From Spirochaetaceae bacterium (GTDB lineage Bacteria > Spirochaetota > Spirochaetia > Treponematales > Breznakiellaceae): 11,121 nucleotides of DNA. The position numbers were made by a program, and so were the translations under genes. The notes beneath the pieces are model-generated. The model was not told the DNA's origin. It saw only the letters and a program-made list of their open reading frames with translations, and did no database searches. How positions within the stretch are numbered: the first letter of the stretch is position 1; each line of letters opens with the position of its first letter. Below, in pieces: positions 1 through 5,985 of the stretch. The stretch spans positions 1-11,121 of the forward strand of contig JAISDG010000194.1 in assembly GCA_031265015.1 (NCBI GenBank), read 5' to 3'.

Positions 1-768
1 GTGGTACAAGCCGCGTCCGGGCAGCGGCTTTCCGGGGATGCCGGGGCATCCCCGGCCGGCGATCAGCGTCAGGCGCAAGTGCGGCTGCTGGCCCGGGTTC
101 TTGCCGCGGCGGAGATTCCCGCGGACATGGCCCGGAATATCCAGGACGATTCCGCTGTTTTTCTTGCCCAGCTGGAAAAAATTCTTGATAATAGCGATCC
201 CTATCTGCGGATCCTGGTGGACAAACAGCATCCCCTGGCGGAGAACTATGAACCGGATGATCTGACAGAGCTTCGCTATCAAAGCTACCGGGCGGGAATT
301 TCCGATGTGATGATGCTCCGGGACCAGGCGGAAACGGCGCTGGAAGAAATGGCCGCGGCCGCGAAAGAGGCCGGGTTGACCCTGACGGTTTCTTCCGCGT
401 ACCGGTCCTATCAGTACCAGATCGGTTCCTTTGACCGCTGGACCAAGCGGCTGGGCCTGGAGGAGGCGGAACGGGTATCCGCCCGGCCCGGCCGAAGCCA
501 GCACCAGCTGGGGCTGGTGGTAGACTTCGGTTCCATTACCAACGAGTTTGCGGAAACCGCCGCGGGCAAATGGGTTAAGGCCAACGCCTCCCGGTTCGGC
601 TGGTCCATTTCCTTTCCCCGGGGCTATGAGGCGTTAACCGGCTATGCCTGGGAAAGCTGGCATTACCGCTATGTGGGACGGGAACTCTGCTCCTTTATTG
701 ACACGTGGTTCGGCGGTATCCAGCAGCACGCCCTGCGTTTTATCCATGAGTGGGAAAGGGTTTCATGA
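1..768 (+). CDS. VanY-type D-alanyl-D-alanine carboxypeptidase (M15B), 5' partial
   Basis: The product is a zinc peptidase that would trim the terminal D-Ala from peptidoglycan stem peptides outside the cytoplasm. Numbering from base 1, the M15B signature is complete: SAYRSYQYQ (R135, expected to bind the substrate carboxylate), SQHQLGLVVDF with zinc ligands H168 and D175, and WESWHYR with catalytic E218 and zinc ligand H221. The frame is open to the left edge, so the true start and any signal peptide or lipobox lie upstream. The GTG at base 1 is simply where the window begins. The first 25 residues are rich in Ala, Gly and Gln, like a linker after an export signal. The stop (766-768) overlaps the ATG of the sensor kinase gene by 4 bp (ATGA), so the two are cotranscribed and probably translationally coupled. 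The family is clear; exact substrate preference (D,D against L,D bonds) cannot be read from the sequence. Confidence 0.9.
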   Translation: MVQAASGQRLSGDAGASPAGDQRQAQVRLLARVLAAAEIPADMARNIQDDSAVFLAQLEKILDNSDPYLRILVDKQHPLAENYEPDDLTELRYQSYRAGISDVMMLRDQAETALEEMAAAAKEAGLTLTVSSAYRSYQYQIGSFDRWTKRLGLEEAERVSARPGRSQHQLGLVVDFGSITNEFAETAAGKWVKANASRFGWSISFPRGYEALTGYAWESWHYRYVGRELCSFIDTWFGGIQQHALRFIHEWERVS

Positions 769-3700
769 AGATCAATGTCAGCCAGGACAAGTGCGTGGGC
801 TGTAACCGCTGTATCCGGGAATGTCCTGTGGAAACGGCCAATATTGCCTGGCAGGATCTGGACGGAAACAGCAAGGTAAAGATAGACCATACCCGGTGCA
901 TTGCCTGCGGTTCCTGCCTGCCGGTCTGCGCCCAGGACGCCCGGTACTATGAAGACGATACGGAAACGTTTTTTAAGGATCTGGCCGCGGGAGAAGCGGT
1001 AACCGTCATTACCGATCCGTCCTTTAAAACAAGTTTTCCCCGGTGGAAAAATCTTTTGACCCTGCTGAAGGGGCGGGGGGTCCGCGGAATATTCGACGTA
1101 TCTCCGGGCGCGGATATGTATGTCTGGGCTACCCTGAGATACCTGGCGGAGAACCCCGGCGCTTCCCTGATTTCCCCGCCCTGCCCGGCGGTTGTTTCCT
1201 ATTGCCGGATACACAAAAGCGAACTGCTGCCCTATCTGTCGCCGGTACGGAGCCCCGCCGGATGTTTGGCCGCGTACCTGCGGGAATACCGGGGGATGCG
1301 GGAAAAGCTTGCCCTCTTATCCCCCTGCGTTGCCGGGACCGCTGAAGCCGGGGAGATTGCCTACCATGTAACCTTTGCGAAGCTTGCCGGATACCTGGAA
1401 CGTTTAAGCGCCGCCTTCCCGGAGGAAGAAACGGAATTCGATAATCCCCGCAGCGGTCTTGGCTCGATCATGTTCATGCCCGGCGGCCTTACGGAAAACA
1501 TTGAATACGTGACGGAAAAAATGACGGGGGAAAAACCGCGGGTGGAACGGTCCGGGGGCCGGGAACTGTACGAAGACCTGGACTGCTTTGCCGGAACGGA
1601 TCCGGCTCTGCGTCCCCGGATTCTGGAAGTTCTTCACTGCGCCAGGGGCTGTTATTTTGGGCCCGCCGGAACGGCGGACAACGGCGGGAAAAATATCTTT
1701 GCCCTCCGGGAAGCGGTGAACCGGGAGGCCCTGAACCTGGACAGGGGTTATTACCGCAGACTTTACCGGCAGTATGACACGGCCTTTGCCCTGGATACAT
1801 TCCTCTGCCGCCATGCTCCCGGGGAGCAGCCAAAGCGATCCGTGACGGAAGCGGATATCGAAGCGGCCTTTGCCGGCCTTGGCAAGCATACGGAGAAAAG
1901 CCGTACCATTAACTGCGGCGCCTGCGGTTCAGGCGCCTGCCGGGAAATGGCTGAAAAGATCGCCTGGGGGATCAATATTCCCTTTAACTGTATGGCAAAG
2001 TCCCATGAAGACATGCTGGCGGAGCACCGGCGCAATATTACCCTGTACCGGAAGAACGCGGAATACATCGACCTCGTCCACGATGTGGGATTTACCCTGC
2101 TGTCGGTAACCAATGAAAATTTTGACCAGGTTGTGGCCAACGCCCTGGAATCAATCTGCATTACCATGGCGGGCCAGGGAGCGTATTTGTGGCGGGCGGT
2201 GGAGAAAAAGGGTGAAATCCGGCTCCATTGTTTTTCCGGATATCCTCAGCCGGAATTCAAGCCTTTCAACAAGACGCTGCTTCCCGGCTGGATCGAGGAG
2301 CTTTCCCGGGGCCGTAATGTGGGACGAAACCTTTCCATCATGTCGGAGGGGGAAAAAAAGATCTTTTACCGGCGGGGCGTTGTTTCGGTGCTGGCGGTTC
2401 CCATTTTTATACGGGACAAATTCTGGGGTTGTATTTCCCTGCACAGCGGCGAGGAACAGTCCTTTGCGGAAGAGGACATCGCGGCGATAACCGCCGGAGG
2501 GCTTTTGATCGTCTCCAGCATTATGGAGCGGGAAATGACCCGGTCTCTTATCGAAGTCAAGGAACAGGCCCTGGCGGGTACTCAGGCAAAAAGCGACTTC
2601 CTTTCCCGGATGAGCCACGAAATCCGCACGCCCATGAACGCGATTGTCGGCATGACCAGGATTGCCGAACATACCAGTGACGTCACCCGGCTCAAGTACT
2701 GCCTTGCCACGATCAACGCGTCCTCCAACCACCTGCTGGGACTGATCAACGATATTTTGGACATGTCAAAGATCGAGGCCGGCAAATTCGATCTGGACAG
2801 CGTACCTTTTAATCTGGAAGAAACCCTTATCAAGGTCTGTAATATCATCACTGAAAAAACGGATAAAAAAGGCCTGGTCCTGCGGGTAATTACCCCTCCC
2901 GGCATGCATCTGTCCTATCTTGGCGACGAACTGCGGCTCTCCCAAGTGCTGACCAACCTGCTTTCCAACGCGGTCAAGTTTACCCCGGAAGGGGGCAAGA
3001 TCACCATCCAGGCGGGGGTGCTGGCGGAAGAGGGGGACTATAACCGGCTGTACTTTTCCGTATCCGATACGGGAATCGGGATGAACGCCGGCCAGATGGA
3101 GCGGCTTTTTATGCCTTTCCAGCAGGCGGATAAAAACATTACCCAGCGTTTCGGCGGCACCGGCCTGGGGCTGGCTATTTCCAAATCCATTGTGGAAAAG
3201 ATGAACGGCCGGATCTGGGTGGAGTCGGAGATCGGCGCAGGCTCCGTTTTTCTCTTTGAAATATGCCTTACCCGGCAGGACGAGAGCCCCCAGGACAGGC
3301 AGTACCCGGGGCTCCGCCTGCTTTTGCTGGAAGACGATGCTGAAGTCCGGCGGCAGTTCCTGCAGATTGCCGATGCCTGCAGTATCACAACCGCTGCCGC
3401 GGAAGACGGCAAAGAAGCCGCGGCAATGATCAAAAAGAACAATGGCGCGGGAATTCCCTTTGACGCGGTGTTTGTAAACGGCCTTGGGACGGCGGAGCAG
3501 TTAAGCTCCCTGGCCGGCGGCGGCCGTATTGTGCTGCTTTGTTCGTTCCTGGAATGGAGCAGGATTGAAGAGCGGGCGGCCGGGAGAGGGATACACCGCT
3601 TCCTGACAAAGCCAATCTTTCCTTCGGGATTGCTGGATGTACTCGATAAACTAACGGACAGGACCGGCGGAAAAGCGGAGCCCGCCGGACCCGAAGAGCG

Positions 3701-4094
3701 CCCCGACCTGAGCGGCGTGCGCCTGCTCCTGGCGGAAGACATCGAAATTAACCAGGAAATTTTCAAGGCGATCCTGGAAAATACGGGGATTACCATCGAT
3801 ACTGCCAATAACGGGGCCGAGGCGCTGCAAAAATTCAGGGACCTGCCCGGGGGCTACGACCTGATCGTTATGGACATCCAAATGCCCGAAATGAACGGCC
3901 TGGAGTCAACCAGGGCCATCCGGGCCCTGGATATCCCCCGGGCCTCGTCTATTCCCATTATAGCCATGACGGCCAATGTTTTCCGGGAAGACATTGAAAC
4001 ATGCCTGGCCGCGGGAATGAACGATCATTTAAGAAAACCGGTGGATGAAAAGGCGCTGATCGAGAAAATTAATTTTTTTGCTAAACAGAAATGA
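765..4094 (+). CDS. [FeFe]-hydrogenase-like sensory hybrid histidine kinase (HydS-like)
   Basis: A predicted cytoplasmic redox or H2 sensor of 1109 residues with no membrane segment. In order: two 4Fe-4S motifs (C10/C13/C16/C20 and C45/C48/C51/C55); a hydrogenase large-subunit domain (about 75-330) with C140, C188, C292 and C296 matching the cubane ligands of the H-cluster; a further 4Fe-4S domain (C384, C387, C392, C409); a GAF domain (about 440-585); HisKA with SHEIRTP and phospho-acceptor H618; HATPase with N735, DTGIGM (D768) and FGGTGLGL (796-803); a receiver lacking its Asp (N905); and an intact receiver (E991, D992, D1037, K1091). The start is the ATG at 765, with GGAAAGGG just upstream and a 4-bp overlap with the carboxypeptidase gene. 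The in-frame GTG at 750 has no comparable site. There is no HPt or output domain, so phosphate should pass to an HPt protein encoded elsewhere. The architecture suits the sensory group C/D [FeFe] hydrogenases. Actual H2 chemistry is doubtful because the proton-transfer Cys is Pro139. Confidence 0.92.
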   Translation: MKINVSQDKCVGCNRCIRECPVETANIAWQDLDGNSKVKIDHTRCIACGSCLPVCAQDARYYEDDTETFFKDLAAGEAVTVITDPSFKTSFPRWKNLLTLLKGRGVRGIFDVSPGADMYVWATLRYLAENPGASLISPPCPAVVSYCRIHKSELLPYLSPVRSPAGCLAAYLREYRGMREKLALLSPCVAGTAEAGEIAYHVTFAKLAGYLERLSAAFPEEETEFDNPRSGLGSIMFMPGGLTENIEYVTEKMTGEKPRVERSGGRELYEDLDCFAGTDPALRPRILEVLHCARGCYFGPAGTADNGGKNIFALREAVNREALNLDRGYYRRLYRQYDTAFALDTFLCRHAPGEQPKRSVTEADIEAAFAGLGKHTEKSRTINCGACGSGACREMAEKIAWGINIPFNCMAKSHEDMLAEHRRNITLYRKNAEYIDLVHDVGFTLLSVTNENFDQVVANALESICITMAGQGAYLWRAVEKKGEIRLHCFSGYPQPEFKPFNKTLLPGWIEELSRGRNVGRNLSIMSEGEKKIFYRRGVVSVLAVPIFIRDKFWGCISLHSGEEQSFAEEDIAAITAGGLLIVSSIMEREMTRSLIEVKEQALAGTQAKSDFLSRMSHEIRTPMNAIVGMTRIAEHTSDVTRLKYCLATINASSNHLLGLINDILDMSKIEAGKFDLDSVPFNLEETLIKVCNIITEKTDKKGLVLRVITPPGMHLSYLGDELRLSQVLTNLLSNAVKFTPEGGKITIQAGVLAEEGDYNRLYFSVSDTGIGMNAGQMERLFMPFQQADKNITQRFGGTGLGLAISKSIVEKMNGRIWVESEIGAGSVFLFEICLTRQDESPQDRQYPGLRLLLLEDDAEVRRQFLQIADACSITTAAAEDGKEAAAMIKKNNGAGIPFDAVFVNGLGTAEQLSSLAGGGRIVLLCSFLEWSRIEERAAGRGIHRFLTKPIFPSGLLDVLDKLTDRTGGKAEPAGPEERPDLSGVRLLLAEDIEINQEIFKAILENTGITIDTANNGAEALQKFRDLPGGYDLIVMDIQMPEMNGLESTRAIRALDIPRASSIPIIAMTANVFREDIETCLAAGMNDHLRKPVDEKALIEKINFFAKQK

Positions 4095-4097
4095 AAC

Positions 4098-4125
4098 CGG
4101 CGCCAAAATACCTTTTTCGGCGCCG
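4098..4125. terminator. Candidate bidirectional terminator between convergent genes
   Basis: The arms CGGCGCC (4098-4104) and GGCGCCG (4119-4125) form a perfect 7-bp GC stem. The A-run and T-run in the loop (AAAA 4105-4108, TTTTT 4113-4117) can lengthen it around a bulged C. It starts 4 bp after the sensor kinase stop and lies 3' of the RRM gene on the other strand. The tract after the stem is only moderately T-rich on the - strand (GTTTCATTTCTG) and weak on the + strand, so termination efficiency is uncertain. Confidence 0.5.
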
Positions 4126-4151
4126 TTCATTCCCGCGGGTTCCGGGTGTGG

Positions 4152-4427
4152 CTACCAGTTGCCCCGCGACTCCCGGCGGGGCTTGTCCATCGCTTCGTTT
4201 ACCCGGATCTGGCGGCCGTCAATTTCCTTGCCGTTGGTGCCGGCAATAGCCGCGGAAGCCTCTTCGTCGGAACCCATTTCGATAAAGCCGAATCCCTTGG
4301 AGTTACCCGTTTCCCGGTCAAAAATGATTTTGGCCGAAGCAACGGTACCGAAGCCGCCAAACAGGTTGCGCAGGCCGTCTTCGGTGGTGTTGTACGAAAG
4401 ATTACCGACATACAATTTCTTTGCCAT
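4152..4427 (-). CDS. Single-RRM RNA-binding protein
   Basis: A 91-residue protein made almost entirely of one RNA recognition motif. RNP2 is LYVGNL (residues 5-10) and RNP1 is KGFGFIEM (44-51), with the aromatic residues that stack on RNA bases at Y6, F46 and F48. The short tail (81-91) carries three Arg and one Lys. Proteins of this size and layout occur in cyanobacteria, spirochaetes and some other bacteria, and are thought to act as RNA chaperones or cold-responsive regulators; the RNA targets here are unknown. The ATG at 4425-4427 is preceded by AGAAGGA (4437-4443 on the + strand) at 9-nt spacing. The gene is convergent with the sensor kinase and divergent from the M15 peptidase operon. 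Its leader holds a strong hairpin (separate entry), which suggests post-transcriptional control. Confidence 0.93.
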   Translation of the reverse strand: MAKKLYVGNLSYNTTEDGLRNLFGGFGTVASAKIIFDRETGNSKGFGFIEMGSDEEASAAIAGTNGKEIDGRQIRVNEAMDKPRRESRGNW

Positions 4428-4443
4428 TGAAAAAATTCCTTCT

Positions 4444-4489
4444 CCCGGATAGATTTTGCGTTTTACTAACGTTCAACGCAAAATCCGGG
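4444..4489 (-). promoter_or_regulatory. 5' UTR hairpin ending at the RRM gene ribosome-binding site
   Basis: On the + strand, CCCGG (4444-4448) plus ATTTTGCGTT (4453-4462) pairs with AACGCAAAAT (4475-4484) plus CCGGG (4485-4489). This makes 15 base pairs with one 4-nt bulge and a 12-nt loop. Read as RNA from the - strand, the 3' foot of the stem directly abuts the Shine-Dalgarno AGAAGGA. It lies upstream of the only promoter I can see on the + strand, so it is probably transcribed only as the RRM gene leader. It could be a cis-regulatory element such as an autoregulatory or temperature-sensitive structure. It lacks the immediate T-run of an intrinsic terminator. Confidence 0.55.
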
Positions 4490-4520
4490 GCCTCCGGGGA
4501 GCCTGATTATGCACCCGGAA

Positions 4521-4557
4521 AAAATCGGATGCCTCTAAAACAGTACCCCGATTTTAG
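4521..4557. repeat. Inverted repeats across the divergent promoter region
   Basis: AAAATCGG (4521-4528) and CCGATTTT (4548-4555) form a perfect 8-bp inverted repeat with a 19-bp spacer. A second pair, CTAAAA (4535-4540) and TTTTAG (4552-4557), is interleaved with it. Together they flank the candidate -10 box of the RRM gene, so they could be an operator or alternative RNA structures at the very start of the leader. No known regulator site is recognised. Confidence 0.4.
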
Positions 4558-4569
4558 GGTTGTCGTCAA
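4540..4569 (-). promoter_or_regulatory. Candidate sigma70-type promoter for the RRM gene
   Basis: On the - strand, TTGACG (4564-4569) matches 5 of 6 bases of the -35 consensus. It is followed after 18 bp by TACTGT (4540-4545), a weak -10 box with the conserved T, A and final T. Transcription would start about 105 nt before the RRM start codon, which puts the leader hairpin inside the transcript. The -35 box shares two bases with the opposing promoter. The weak -10 box keeps confidence modest. Confidence 0.4.
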
Positions 4570-4588
4570 GTAAAATTTATTCTATTAT
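4560..4588 (+). promoter_or_regulatory. Candidate promoter of the M15 peptidase/ilvH/leuA/cimA operon
   Basis: TTGTCG (4560-4565) as -35, an exact 17-bp spacer, and TATTAT (4583-4588) as -10, one mismatch from TATAAT. Only 6 bp separate the -10 box from the ATG at 4595, so the expected start site falls on or next to the start codon. No Shine-Dalgarno sequence is visible there, which fits a leaderless transcript. Base composition around it is AT-rich against GC-rich surroundings. No other promoter is seen before cimA ends. Confidence 0.5.
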
Positions 4589-4594
4589 TGGCCT

Positions 4595-5467
4595 ATGTCT
4601 CCCGCCAAGGTTTTTGCGTTTTCTCTGGCCCTTTTCCGCGTTTTTTCCGTCTTTGGGCAGGACCGGCCGGGTCCCGAACAGGTAATGAAGGCCTTTGTTG
4701 CCGCTTACCCCGGAGTGATTGAACGGGCCGAATACCGGAACGGCGACTGGGCGGTGCTGATGCGGGGCAAATGGTTTTACCATGCCGACGGCCGCCTCCT
4801 TCCGGAAGAACACCGTTCCCAGGCGGATTCCTGGGCCCGGCAGTCTTTTTACTCGTACTTCCCCGATTTGCCCCCCTGGAAAGAACCGGAAGGGGAACAG
4901 GCGGAGCGGCTCAAAAATGTCCTGGCAAGCAGAAGGGCCAATCCCCCCAAACGGGATCCGGAATTCTACGACACCCTGTGGCAGGCCCGTACCAGGAACG
5001 AGGCCGCCGCCAACCTGGTGCAGATAAGCTTTTTGGGCAAGCGTTTTGGCGTTCACCGGGACATATCGGAGCGCCTGAAAAAAATAGACGCCCTTATTAC
5101 GGAAGAGGCAAAGACCGACCCGGCGGTGCGGCAGTGGATAGACAGCATCGGTTCTATCGGCGCCTGGAACTGGCGCAATGTGGCCGCCACGGTGAGCCGA
5201 AGCTATCATTCCTACGCGGTAGCCCTGGACATCCTGCCCAAGGCCCTGCGGGGACTTGCCACCTACTGGCAGTGGACGGCGGACAACAACCCCGAGTGGT
5301 ATAAAGTTCCCTATTCGGGACGCTGGCATCCGCCCCTTTCGGTGGTACGGATCTTTGAACGGTACGGTTTCTGCTGGGGCGGCAAATGGCCCCTTTTTGA
5401 CACCATGCATTTTGAATACCGGCCGGAAATTATGGCGCTCTACGGCATGAAGGTGTCCGGTCCGTGA
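4595..5467 (+). CDS. Exported M15 family peptidoglycan peptidase (M15C/CwlK-like)
   Basis: A 290-residue protein with a probable N-terminal signal peptide: one Lys, then a hydrophobic run to about residue 21, ending VFGQ. The C-terminal third carries zinc-peptidase motifs. SYHSYAVALD supplies ligands H205 and D212 with the H-x6-D spacing of the family, and FDTMHFE supplies D269, ligand H272 and E274. The D-x-x-H-F-E pattern is that of L-alanyl-D-glutamate or related endopeptidases rather than VanY. The middle region is not recognised and makes the protein longer than CwlK-like enzymes. It should cut cell-wall peptide bonds in the periplasm. The ATG at 4595 is chosen because it gives the signal peptide; the next ATG (4685) would remove it. 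The stop overlaps the GTG of the acetolactate synthase subunit gene by 4 bp (GTGA), an odd partnership of wall enzyme and amino acid pathway. Confidence 0.83.
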   Translation: MSPAKVFAFSLALFRVFSVFGQDRPGPEQVMKAFVAAYPGVIERAEYRNGDWAVLMRGKWFYHADGRLLPEEHRSQADSWARQSFYSYFPDLPPWKEPEGEQAERLKNVLASRRANPPKRDPEFYDTLWQARTRNEAAANLVQISFLGKRFGVHRDISERLKKIDALITEEAKTDPAVRQWIDSIGSIGAWNWRNVAATVSRSYHSYAVALDILPKALRGLATYWQWTADNNPEWYKVPYSGRWHPPLSVVRIFERYGFCWGGKWPLFDTMHFEYRPEIMALYGMKVSGP

Positions 5468-5985
5468 AACAGCATGTGGTATCCGCGCTGGTAGAAAACC
5501 GGGCGGGAACCTTAAGCCGCGTATCGGGCCTGTTTGCCCGGCGGGGTTTTAATATAGACAGCCTCACGGTGGGCGAAACCGCGGATCCTTCCATTTCCCG
5601 CATGACCATCGCCGTTACCGGAAATGACGCGGTGCTGGAACAGATCATCAAGCAGCTGAAAAAACTGGTGGACGTTATCGCCGTCCGGGAACTGGAAAGC
5701 GGATCCTGCCTGCGCCGGGAGATCATGCTCGTCAAGGTAGGGGCCGATGAAAAAAACCGGCCCGCGGTAATCCAGATTGCGGGGATCTTCCGGTCCAGGG
5801 TGATCGACGTGTCCTCTTCCACCGTTACTATCGAAGCTACCGGGGATATGGAAAAACTCAACGGCCTTCTGATGCTTCTGCTGCCCTACGGGGTGCTGGA
5901 GCTGGCCCGGACGGGACTGGTGGCCCTGGAGCGGGGAGACAGGGTGCTGTCTGTTCATGAAACCGGCGCGGAAGGGCCCTCATGA
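5464..5985 (+). CDS. ilvH: Acetolactate synthase small (regulatory) subunit
   Basis: The regulatory subunit of acetohydroxyacid synthase, the first common enzyme of valine, leucine and isoleucine synthesis. It activates the catalytic subunit and mediates feedback inhibition, usually by valine. The 173 residues hold an N-terminal ACT domain (about 4-75; note ENRAGTLSRVSGLFARRGFN and the following IDSLTVGET) and the family C-terminal domain (about 80-165, beginning REIMLVKV). Length is slightly above the usual 160-165. The start is a GTG at 5464 overlapping the M15 stop, with GAAGGTG (5449-5455) as ribosome-binding site. The stop overlaps the leuA ATG by 4 bp. The catalytic subunit (ilvB/ilvI), normally directly upstream, is missing here and must be elsewhere. 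The symbol could equally be ilvN. Confidence 0.95.
   Translation: MKQHVVSALVENRAGTLSRVSGLFARRGFNIDSLTVGETADPSISRMTIAVTGNDAVLEQIIKQLKKLVDVIAVRELESGSCLRREIMLVKVGADEKNRPAVIQIAGIFRSRVIDVSSSTVTIEATGDMEKLNGLLMLLLPYGVLELARTGLVALERGDRVLSVHETGAEGPS

Noticed and set aside
750..764. GTG at 750 as start of the sensor kinase
   Set aside because: It adds five residues without a ribosome-binding site, whereas the ATG at 765 has GGAAAGGG upstream and the ATGA overlap.
3038..3808. A 256-codon - strand frame opposite the kinase and receiver domains
   Set aside because: Low-complexity Ser/Arg/Pro-rich translation with no motif; a shadow of the sensor gene.
4132..4139. CCCGCGGG palindrome in the convergent gap
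   Set aside because: An 8-bp GC palindrome is expected by chance in this GC-rich DNA and has no loop or T-run.
4577..5410. A 277-codon - strand frame opposite the M15 peptidase
   Set aside because: Gly/Pro/Arg-rich shadow; the sense strand carries conserved zinc motifs and a signal peptide.
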